Positions 1 through 5,803 of a DNA stretch of 7,661 nt are shown in pieces. Made by a program: the position numbers and the translations under genes. A model generated the notes under the pieces. That model worked only from the letters and a program-made list of their open reading frames with translations, searched no databases and was not told where the DNA came from. The number at the start of each line of letters is the position of its first letter. The first letter of the stretch is position 1. This stretch comes from Dehalococcoidia bacterium (GTDB taxonomy: Bacteria; Chloroflexota; Dehalococcoidia; Dehalococcoidales; DAOWLH01). Where the stretch lies: assembly GCA_030638985.1 (NCBI GenBank), contig DAOWDO010000031.1, forward strand, positions 1 through 7,661, written 5' to 3'.

Positions 1-117
1 ATCGATGATGTCATCGACCCGGCCCGGACACGGCCCAGGCTAATCCAGGCGCTGGCCACGCTGGAGAATAAAGCCCAGGACAGCCCGGCTAAAAAACACG
101 GCAATATTCCTCTATAA
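1..117 (+). CDS. Acyl-CoA carboxylase carboxyltransferase subunit (PCC-beta / 12S type), C-terminal fragment
   Basis: The frame starting at base 1 is open for 38 codons and ends in tandem stops, TAA at 115-117 then TAG at 118-120. The peptide contains IDDVIDPARTRPRLIQAL near its start and finishes KKHGNIPL. This is the familiar C-terminal signature of the biotin-dependent carboxyltransferase subunits of propionyl-CoA/methylmalonyl-CoA carboxylases and of the 12S transcarboxylase subunit, where the family has a D-V-I-x-P-x-x-T-R-x-x-L pattern followed by KKHGNIPL. These proteins move the carboxyl group between carboxybiotin and an acyl-CoA in the cytoplasm. The rest of the gene lies outside the window, so the acyl-CoA substrate cannot be judged. 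It lies 41 nt upstream of a second biotin enzyme in the same direction, which suggests a shared operon and possibly a shared complex. Confidence 0.85.
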   Translation: MDDVIDPARTRPRLIQALATLENKAQDSPAKKHGNIPL

Positions 118-118
118 T
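113..118 (+). promoter_or_regulatory. Possible -10 box (TATAAT) before the PycB-type gene
   Basis: A perfect TATAAT overlaps the stop codon of the upstream carboxyltransferase. The hexamer 17 bp further upstream (TAAAAA at 90-95) matches TTGACA at only three of six positions, and there is no extended TGn element. If used, transcription would start near 125 and leave a leader of about 35 nt before the ATG at 159. An internal promoter is possible, but an AT-rich stop region can give this match by chance. Confidence 0.25.
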
Positions 119-158
119 AGAGTGCTAAATGCCAAATGAAAAAGGGAAGGGATGACCT

Positions 159-1916
159 ATGACAAACAGGCTGAAAATTACCGATTTGACCATGCGAGAC
201 GGGCACCAATCACTGCTGGCGACACGGATGCGCACCGAGGATATGGAACCCATCGCCGCCAAGATGGACAAGGCTGGCTTTTACTCCCTGGAAGTATGGG
301 GCGGCGCCACCTTTGACGTGCCTACCAGATTCTTGAATGAAGACCCCTGGCAGCGGCTGCTTACCCTGAAGAAACTGGCCCTCGATACCCCCCTCCAGAT
401 GCTGCTTCGCGGGCAGAACCTGGTCGGCTACCGCAATTACGCCGACGATGTCGTTACCGCCTTCGTCGAGCACGCCGCCAGGACCGGGGTCGACATCTTC
501 CGCGTCTTTGATGCCTTAAACGACGAGCGTAACTTTGAGACCGCCATTGCGGCCATCAAGGCAAGCGGCAAGCACGCCCAGTTGACCATATGCTACTCGC
601 TGACCGAGACCAAGATGGGCGGGCCGGTCTACAACCTGGACTACTACATAGATAAAGCGCTCAAGATGCAGGAAATGGGTGCCGATAGCCTGTGCGTCAA
701 GGATATGGCCGGACTGATTGCCCCTGACGACGCCTACAAGCTGATTAAAGCACTGAAGGCAGTGCTGAAGATACCGGTGCAGCTGCACAGCCACTATACC
801 AGCGGCATGGCCTCTATGAGTATGCTCAAGGCCATAGAAGCCGGAGTGGACATCATTGATGCTGCCCTGGCGCCTTTTGCCCTGCGCTCATCACACCCGG
901 CTATTGAGCCCATTGTAGCCGCGCTGCAGGGAACGGACAGGGATACCGGCCTGGACCTGGGCGTGCTTGCCGAGCTGGGGCAGTATTTTGAGTCCATCGC
1001 CCCCAAGTACCGCGACTTCTTGAGTGCCACCCGGATGGCAGTCATTGATACCGGTGTGCTGATGCACCAGGTCCCCGGCGGTATGATATCCAACCTGGTT
1101 GCCCAGCTAAGGGAGGCCAAGGCCCTGGACAGGATTGATGAGGTCTACGCTGAATTACCCAGGGTGAGGAAAGAGCTTGGCTATCCACCACTGGTGACAC
1201 CGACCAGCCAGATTGTCGGCATCCAGGCGGTGCAGAATGTCCTCTTCGGGCGCTATAAGATAATCTCGGCCCAGGTAAAAGACTATTTCTACGGCCTGTA
1301 CGGCCGGCCACCGGCCAGGGTTGACCCAGAGGTCCAGAAGACCGTGCTCAAGGGATATGGACGTGGAGAGACACCCATCACCGGCAGGCCGGGTGACATC
1401 CTCGAACCAGAGATGGACAAGGCCTTTACAGAAAGCAAGGATATTGCCAGGGATATCGGCGATGTCCTCATCTATGCCCTCTACCCGACCACCGGCATGC
1501 GCTTCCTCAAGTGGAAGTATGGCCATGAGACGCCGCCGCCGGAAACGAAAGCCAGGACACTGGAGGATATAAAGCGAGAGGACGAGCTAATAGCTAAAGC
1601 CAAGGCGGGCGTGCTGGCCGAGGCAGCAGCAGTAGCTGACCCACCGACAGCACCAGCCAAGGAGGCAGCGTCAGCAGCATCAACCGCCGAGGCCAAAGAA
1701 GGAGAGACCCCGGTACCAGCACCCATGCCCGGGCTGATTATCCGCTATGACGTCAAGGTCGGTGACGAGGTAAAGGCCGGTGACAATATAGTCGTCCTGG
1801 AAGCGATGAAGATGGCCATAGACCTGGCGGCTCCGGTTGACGGCCGGGTTAAAGCGATATACTTTAAAGCCGGTGACCATGTCGCCCGGGATAATGTCCT
1901 GGCAATCATAGGTTGA
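159..1916 (+). CDS. pycB: Biotin-dependent carboxyltransferase (pyruvate carboxylase subunit B / oxaloacetate decarboxylase alpha / 5S transcarboxylase family) with fused biotinyl domain
   Basis: This 585-residue protein has the usual length of the OadA/PycB family. It is expected to interconvert pyruvate and oxaloacetate in the cytoplasm using carboxybiotin. Residues 1 to about 300 form the TIM-barrel carboxyltransferase domain: RDGHQS at 13-18 (Asp14 expected as a metal ligand), EVWGGATFD 45-53, LLRGQN 82-87, RVFDALND 115-122, VKDMAG 180-185 (Lys181, the carboxylated metal-binding lysine) and LHSHYTSG 209-216 (His210 and His212, metal ligands). A PycA/OadA-type C-terminal domain runs to about 480. 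An Ala/Pro/Lys/Glu-rich flexible linker spans about 486-516, and a biotinyl domain 518-585 carries EAMKM with Lys551 as the biotin site. The start is backed by GGGAAGGGA at 144-152. No biotin carboxylase is visible, so pyruvate carboxylase, oxaloacetate decarboxylase and transcarboxylase (5S plus 1.3S) all remain open. The family is certain; the net reaction is not. Confidence 0.9.
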   Translation: MTNRLKITDLTMRDGHQSLLATRMRTEDMEPIAAKMDKAGFYSLEVWGGATFDVPTRFLNEDPWQRLLTLKKLALDTPLQMLLRGQNLVGYRNYADDVVTAFVEHAARTGVDIFRVFDALNDERNFETAIAAIKASGKHAQLTICYSLTETKMGGPVYNLDYYIDKALKMQEMGADSLCVKDMAGLIAPDDAYKLIKALKAVLKIPVQLHSHYTSGMASMSMLKAIEAGVDIIDAALAPFALRSSHPAIEPIVAALQGTDRDTGLDLGVLAELGQYFESIAPKYRDFLSATRMAVIDTGVLMHQVPGGMISNLVAQLREAKALDRIDEVYAELPRVRKELGYPPLVTPTSQIVGIQAVQNVLFGRYKIISAQVKDYFYGLYGRPPARVDPEVQKTVLKGYGRGETPITGRPGDILEPEMDKAFTESKDIARDIGDVLIYALYPTTGMRFLKWKYGHETPPPETKARTLEDIKREDELIAKAKAGVLAEAAAVADPPTAPAKEAASAASTAEAKEGETPVPAPMPGLIIRYDVKVGDEVKAGDNIVVLEAMKMAIDLAAPVDGRVKAIYFKAGDHVARDNVLAIIG

Positions 1917-1996
1917 TGGGGTTTGGCATCACCGGGCAATCGCCGATAGAGCAGGGGCTATCCTGGAGGGACAGGTCCTGCAGCGAGACATCGTAA
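1916..1996 (+). CDS. Possible 26-codon bridging ORF between the pycB-like and aconitase-like genes
   Basis: An ATG overlaps the stop codon of the upstream gene (TGATG at 1914-1918). Its frame stays open for 26 codons and ends with TAA at 1994-1996, two bases before the ATG of the aconitase large subunit. The peptide (begins MGFGITGQSPIEQG) resembles nothing I know. It has no good Shine-Dalgarno sequence of its own (only AGG at 1910-1912), so any translation would rely on reinitiation after the upstream stop. Its plausible role is to carry ribosomes across the gap to a downstream start that lacks a close SD. An open frame this short is quite likely by chance in GC-rich DNA, so this is a low-confidence call. 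Confidence 0.2.
   Translation: MGFGITGQSPIEQGLSWRDRSCSETS
1965..1970 (+). promoter_or_regulatory. SD-like GGAGGG placed too far from the aconitase ATG
   Basis: GGAGGG is the best Shine-Dalgarno match in the 82-nt gap, but it lies 28 nt before the ATG at 1999. It lies between CCTG at 1962-1965 (sharing its first G) and CAGG at 1972-1975, which could pair as a 4-bp stem. CAGG at 1952-1955 and CCTG at 1977-1980 give alternative pairings. An in-frame CTG at 1978 lies seven bases after the motif and would add seven residues to the large subunit. Nearer the ATG only a weak GAG at 1985-1987 is seen. Confidence 0.3.
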
Positions 1997-1998
1997 TT

Positions 1999-3252
1999 AT
2001 GGCTAAGACGCTAGCCGAAAAAATACTAAGCCACAAGTCAGGGCTTGATGCTCGGGCGGGAGATATCGTGGTCGCCCAGGTGGACCTGGCCTTTGTCCAG
2101 GACACTACCGGGCCGCTGACTCTCAGGGAGTTTGAGGCCGGTGGTTTCGACCAGCTGGCCGATAAAGAAAGGACCATTCTCTTCCTTGACCACGCCGCTC
2201 CCAGCCCCAACCAACAGCTATCTACCGACCACATATTACTGCGCCGCTTTGCCGAGAAAAGAGGCTGTTTGCTCTCCGATGTGGGACAGGGCGTCTGTCA
2301 CCAGATAGTGGCCGAGTCTTTCGCTCGCCCGGGGGACATTGTTGTCGGCGCCGATTCCCACACGGTAACCGCCGGCGCACTGGGCGCTTTCGCCACCGGC
2401 ATGGGCTCCTCGGATATTGCCGTCGCCTTTGCTCTGGGCAAGACCTGGTTTCGGGTCCCGGAGACGATAAGGGTGGTGACCAGCGGCAGCTTCCAGAAGG
2501 GCGTCTATGCCAAGGACCTCATTCTGCACCTGATCGGACAGATTGGCGCCGACGGTGCCACCTACAAGGCGTTGGAGTTCGGCGGTGATGCCGTCGACCT
2601 GATGCCCATCTCCGACCGGCTAACCATAGCCAATATGTCGGTGGAGGCCGGAGCCAAGGCGGGGCTGTTCGCCGCCGATGACCTTACCCGTGATTACCTG
2701 ACAAAACAGGAACGTGGTAACGACTACCAGCCCATTGCCCCCGATAACGATGCCAGCTATCAGAAGACCATTGATATTGATGCTGTCGGCCTGGAGCCAA
2801 CGGTATCCCGGCCGCATTCTGTCGACAATACAGCCCTGGCGCGAGAGCTTGAGGGAACCAGGATTCAGCAGGTCTTCATCGGCACCTGTACCAACGGACG
2901 CCTGGAAGACCTGGCGGTGGCCGCCTCCATCCTGAAGGGCAAGAAACGCCATCCGCAAACCAGACTGATAGTTGCTCCGGCGTCACGCAAGGTGCTGCTT
3001 GAAGCCATTGAGACCGGCTACATAAAGACGCTGGTTGAGGCAGAAGCCGTAATTATCTCGCCCGGCTGTGGTGCCTGCCTTGGCCTGCACCAGGGGGTGC
3101 TGGGTGACGGTGAAGCCTGCCTGTCCACGGCCAACCGTAACTTCAAGGGGCGGATGGGCAATCCGGAAGCCTTCATCTACCTGGCCAGCCCGGCTACGGC
3201 AGCAGCAACGGCCATCACCGGTAGGATAACCGACCCCAGAGAGGTGCTCTGA
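1999..3252 (+). CDS. Aconitase-family hydratase, large subunit (annotated type: 3-isopropylmalate dehydratase/homoaconitase; probably acts as aconitase)
   Basis: This 417-residue protein is a complete two-subunit-type aconitase superfamily large subunit, which isomerises a hydroxy-acid by dehydration and rehydration on a [4Fe-4S] cluster. The N-terminus MAKTLAEKILSHKSG matches the usual family start. Other family features are DSH at 119-121, GSSDIAVAFALGKTW, and the three cluster cysteines: Cys297 in FIGTCTNGR (293-301), and Cys357 and Cys360 in SPGCGACLG (354-362). The C-terminus has NRNFKGRMGNPEAF, also typical. The small subunit begins immediately after the stop. LeuC, homoaconitase, dimethylmalate dehydratase and aconitase are hard to separate from this subunit alone. 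The following isocitrate dehydrogenase and the small-subunit loop favour citrate/isocitrate, an inference. The ATG lacks a close SD, unlike its neighbours. Confidence 0.9.
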   Translation: MAKTLAEKILSHKSGLDARAGDIVVAQVDLAFVQDTTGPLTLREFEAGGFDQLADKERTILFLDHAAPSPNQQLSTDHILLRRFAEKRGCLLSDVGQGVCHQIVAESFARPGDIVVGADSHTVTAGALGAFATGMGSSDIAVAFALGKTWFRVPETIRVVTSGSFQKGVYAKDLILHLIGQIGADGATYKALEFGGDAVDLMPISDRLTIANMSVEAGAKAGLFAADDLTRDYLTKQERGNDYQPIAPDNDASYQKTIDIDAVGLEPTVSRPHSVDNTALARELEGTRIQQVFIGTCTNGRLEDLAVAASILKGKKRHPQTRLIVAPASRKVLLEAIETGYIKTLVEAEAVIISPGCGACLGLHQGVLGDGEACLSTANRNFKGRMGNPEAFIYLASPATAAATAITGRITDPREVL

Positions 3253-3747
3253 ATGCTCGAGGGAAGGGTTTTCAAGTTCGGCGATAACATCTCAACCGAC
3301 CATATCGTGCCCGGGAGACTGGCTCATTTGCGCAGTAACCTGCCGGAACTGGCCAAGCACGTCCTGGAAGATGCCGACGCCACCTTCGCCAGCCGGGTGA
3401 ATCTGGGGGATTTCCTCGTCGCCGGTGTCAACTTCGGGCTGGGCTCAAGCCGGGAGCACGCCGCCATGGTTATTAAGATGGCCGGCATGAGCGCCGTACT
3501 GGCCAAGTCGGTGGCCCGGATATTTTTCAGAAACGCCATCAACCTGGGCCTGCCGGTGCTCATCTGCGACACCGATGGTATTGACGATGGAGACGAGTTG
3601 CACATAGACCTGGCAGCCGGCACCATCCGGGACATAACAAACGGTAGCCAGCTCACCTTCAAAAAAATCCCCGAGATAATGCTGCGTATACTGGATGAAG
3701 GCGGGCTGATGCCCTATATTAAGAAATACGGAGACTTCAAGCTATAG
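3253..3747 (+). CDS. Aconitase-family hydratase, small subunit (LeuD/HacB type; probably aconitase)
   Basis: This 164-residue swivelling-domain subunit has the normal length for the archaeal/deep-bacterial type. It shows FGDNISTDHIVPGR at 9-22 and GSSREHA at 64-70 (the substrate-binding Ser/Arg motif), followed by VLAKSVARIFFRNAINLGLP. The substrate-recognition loop after IVPGR reads HLRS at 25-28. In methanogen enzymes, homoaconitase has YLRT at this place and isopropylmalate isomerase has YLVY or similar; the Arg contacts the extra carboxylate of a tricarboxylic substrate. Arg27 here therefore points away from isopropylmalate and, with the next gene, towards citrate/isocitrate. The loop appears one residue longer than in the methanogen enzymes. 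The start directly abuts the large-subunit stop (0 nt gap), with AGAGAGGTG at 3238-3246 as SD, so the two subunits are coupled. Confidence 0.9.
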   Translation: MLEGRVFKFGDNISTDHIVPGRLAHLRSNLPELAKHVLEDADATFASRVNLGDFLVAGVNFGLGSSREHAAMVIKMAGMSAVLAKSVARIFFRNAINLGLPVLICDTDGIDDGDELHIDLAAGTIRDITNGSQLTFKKIPEIMLRILDEGGLMPYIKKYGDFKL

Positions 3748-3771
3748 ACTGCTTCAAGGAGAGACGGCTTT

Positions 3772-4857
3772 ATGACCTATAACATCACCCTGATACCCGG
3801 TGACGGCATCGGCCCGGAGATAACCGAGGCCACCAGAAGAGTCCTGGAAGCCACCGGGGTAGGCTTTAAATGGGAGGTTGTCCAGGCTGGCGCCGACGTT
3901 CAGGATGAATACGGCACCCCACTCCCCGGTCATGTCCTTGAGTCCATCAGGAAGAACAGAGTGGCCATCAAGGGGCCGGTGACCACGCCTGTCGGCTCCG
4001 GTTTCAGGAGCGTCAACGTTGCCATGCGCAAGGAGCTCGACCTCTACGCCTGCGTCCGTCCCTGTAAAAGCTATCCGGGGGCACCGACCCGCTATACGGA
4101 TGTGGATATTGTCGTCGTCAGAGAAAACACGGAAGACCTCTATGCCGGCATAGAGTTTGAAAAAGGGACCCCGCAAACAGCCAGCATAATTGAGATGCTG
4201 TCCCAAAGCTCTGGTACCCAAATCAGGGCTGATTCCGGCATCAGCATCAAGCCCATTTCAGAGACGGCCAGCCGCCGCATTGTCCGCTTCGCCTTTGAAT
4301 ACGCCCGGAGCAACCACAGGAGGAAGGTAACTGCGGTGCACAAGGCCAACATCATGAAGTTCTCGGACGGACTCTTCCTGGCGACGGCCCGCCAGGTGGC
4401 TCAGGAATACCCCGATATTGAATTTGAGGATAGAATTGTGGACAACATGACCATGCAGCTGGTAAAAAAGCCGCGGCAGTTCGATGTCGTGGTGACCCCC
4501 AACCTCTACGGAGATATAATCTCCGACCTGTGCGCCGGTCTGGTCGGCGGTCTGGGACTGGCCCCGGGAGCTAACATCGGCGATGAGGCCGCCCTCTTCG
4601 AGCCGACCCACGGCAGCGCTCCCAAGTACAAGGGGCAGAACAAGGTCAACCCGATGGCTATGATGCTCTCCGGGGTGATGATGTTGAGCCATATCGGCGA
4701 AAAGGAGAACGCCCAGCGGCTGGAAAGGGCTATCGCCGACGTCATCGCCGGTGGCAAGAGCGTTACCTACGACCTCAAGCCGGAAGCGGAGCAGTCCCGG
4801 GCAGTGGGCACTTCCGAGGTGGCTGACGCCATCATTGACAAGCTCGGAGAGCAATAG
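3772..4857 (+). CDS. icd: Isocitrate dehydrogenase (short, HICDH/IPMDH-like type)
   Basis: This 361-residue enzyme of the beta-decarboxylating dehydrogenase family would convert isocitrate to 2-oxoglutarate and CO2. It shows LIPGDGIGPE at 7-16, a substrate segment FRSVNVAMRKELDLYACVRP at 78-97 (Ser80, Asn82, Arg86 and Arg96 match isocitrate-binding positions), VRENTEDLYAGIE 116-128, HKAN 190-193, VDN 223-225, YGDIISD 246-252 (metal-binding Asp248 and Asp252) and HGSAP 280-284. The Ser/Asn pair and VRPCKSYPG resemble isocitrate dehydrogenases rather than LeuB. Cofactor: Lys285-Tyr286 and Val292 match the E. coli NADP determinants Lys344, Tyr345 and Val351, and Tyr333 matches Tyr391, but the Arg395 position is Pro337. 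It lies 24 nt after the hydratase small subunit, with AAGGAGA at 3756-3762 nine bases from the ATG. Homoisocitrate dehydrogenase is the main alternative. Confidence 0.88.
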   Translation: MTYNITLIPGDGIGPEITEATRRVLEATGVGFKWEVVQAGADVQDEYGTPLPGHVLESIRKNRVAIKGPVTTPVGSGFRSVNVAMRKELDLYACVRPCKSYPGAPTRYTDVDIVVVRENTEDLYAGIEFEKGTPQTASIIEMLSQSSGTQIRADSGISIKPISETASRRIVRFAFEYARSNHRRKVTAVHKANIMKFSDGLFLATARQVAQEYPDIEFEDRIVDNMTMQLVKKPRQFDVVVTPNLYGDIISDLCAGLVGGLGLAPGANIGDEAALFEPTHGSAPKYKGQNKVNPMAMMLSGVMMLSHIGEKENAQRLERAIADVIAGGKSVTYDLKPEAEQSRAVGTSEVADAIIDKLGEQ

Positions 4858-4858
4858 C

Positions 4859-5785
4859 ATGGCGAAGATTAGCATTATCGGTGCCGGTAATGTCGGCGCC
4901 AGCCTGGCCCAGCGGCTGGTGGAAAAGAGCCTGGGTGATATAGTCCTGCTGGATATTGTTGACGGCCTGCCCCAGGGCAAGGCGCTTGATATCCTCCAGT
5001 CAACACCGATTACCGGCGCCAGCAGCCGGATTACGGGCACCAGTAGCTACCAGGAGACGGCTAACTCGGATGTTGTCGTCATTACCTCCGGAGCCAGCCG
5101 CAAGCCGGGCATGACCCGCGATGAACTGCTGCAGACCAACGTCAATATTATTACCCGGGTAACCCGGAGTGCTACTGAACATTCCCCGGGGTGCATCATC
5201 ATAATGGTCACCAACCCGGTAGACGCCATGACCTATCTGGCACTCAAGGTCAGCGGACTGGCGCCGAGCCGGGTGATGGGTCTTTCCGGCGTCCTGGATA
5301 GTGCCCGCTTTGCCAGCTTTATCGCCGCCGAACTGAAGGTGCCGGCAGCCGAGGTCTCTGCCTGGGTCCTGGGGGAGCATGGCCAGAGCATGGTCGTCAT
5401 TCCCAGGCTGGCCAGTGTCAACGGTAAGCCCATAACAAAACTCCTGTCCCAGGAAGCCATCAACCGGCTGGCCAGTCGCACCGTAAACGGCGGTGCCGAG
5501 ATTGTCGGCCTGCTCAAGGCGGGAAGCGCCTTCTATGCCCCCTCAGCCGCCGCCGCCAGCATGGTTGAAGCCATTGTCCTGGACAAGAAAGAAACCATGC
5601 CCTGTGCCGCCCATCTCCAGGGAGAATATGGCATAAGCGACGTCGTCATCGGCGTCCCGGTGAGGCTGGGCAGAGAAGGCATAGAGCAGATAGTTGAGCT
5701 AGAGCTAAGCCAGGAGGAGAGAGCCGCCCTGGTTAATTCAGCAGAGGCAGTCAGGGAGCTGATTTCCACCATGGTGCCTGGCTAG
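4859..5785 (+). CDS. mdh: Malate dehydrogenase (LDH-like, NAD-dependent)
   Basis: This 308-residue protein interconverts malate and oxaloacetate. The Rossmann motif GAGNVG is at 8-13 and Asp32 at the end of the second strand predicts NAD. ASRKPGMTRDELL at 79-91 is the malate dehydrogenase signature: Arg81 is the residue that selects malate/oxaloacetate over lactate/pyruvate (Gln in LDH), and Arg87 stabilises the substrate. VTNPVD 117-122, LDSAR 146-150 (Arg150) and GEHG 172-175 with catalytic His174 complete the active site. The frame is open back to an ATG at 4751 inside the preceding gene, but the family N-terminus MAKISIIGAG and GGAG at 4846-4849 fix the start at 4859, one base after the isocitrate dehydrogenase stop. 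The tight junction implies coupled translation. In context it links the oxaloacetate made upstream to the fumarase that follows. Confidence 0.95.
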   Translation: MAKISIIGAGNVGASLAQRLVEKSLGDIVLLDIVDGLPQGKALDILQSTPITGASSRITGTSSYQETANSDVVVITSGASRKPGMTRDELLQTNVNIITRVTRSATEHSPGCIIIMVTNPVDAMTYLALKVSGLAPSRVMGLSGVLDSARFASFIAAELKVPAAEVSAWVLGEHGQSMVVIPRLASVNGKPITKLLSQEAINRLASRTVNGGAEIVGLLKAGSAFYAPSAAAASMVEAIVLDKKETMPCAAHLQGEYGISDVVIGVPVRLGREGIEQIVELELSQEERAALVNSAEAVRELISTMVPG

Positions 5786-5803
5786 ACGAAGAGGTGTCGC
5801 CCG

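Noticed and set aside
3..16. Inverted repeat CGATGA-TG-TCATCG
   Set aside because: It lies within the conserved coding segment IDDVID and is explained by repeated Asp/Ile codons.
1917..1998. Intrinsic terminator or riboswitch in the largest intergenic gap
   Set aside because: Only 4-bp CAGG/CCTG pairings are visible, with no T-tract and no known aptamer pattern.
3661..3667. A7 run as a possible slippage site in the hydratase small subunit
   Set aside because: The frame on both sides is the correct family sequence, and no alternative product or stimulatory structure is apparent.
1999..4857. A leucine operon (leuC, leuD, leuB)
   Set aside because: The dehydrogenase has the Ser/Asn and VRPCKS features of isocitrate dehydrogenase, the small subunit has Arg in the specificity loop, and no leuA is adjacent; the following genes are TCA enzymes.
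4751..4858. Upstream ATG that would lengthen malate dehydrogenase by 36 residues
   Set aside because: The extension lies inside icd in another frame and looks non-native; the Rossmann start MAKISIIGAG and the SD at 4846-4849 fix the start at 4859.
4258..5040. A 260-codon open frame on the - strand, antisense to icd and the start of mdh
   Set aside because: It covers two well-supported + strand genes, its translation shows no recognisable domain, and GC-rich codon use on the + strand readily keeps an antisense frame open.
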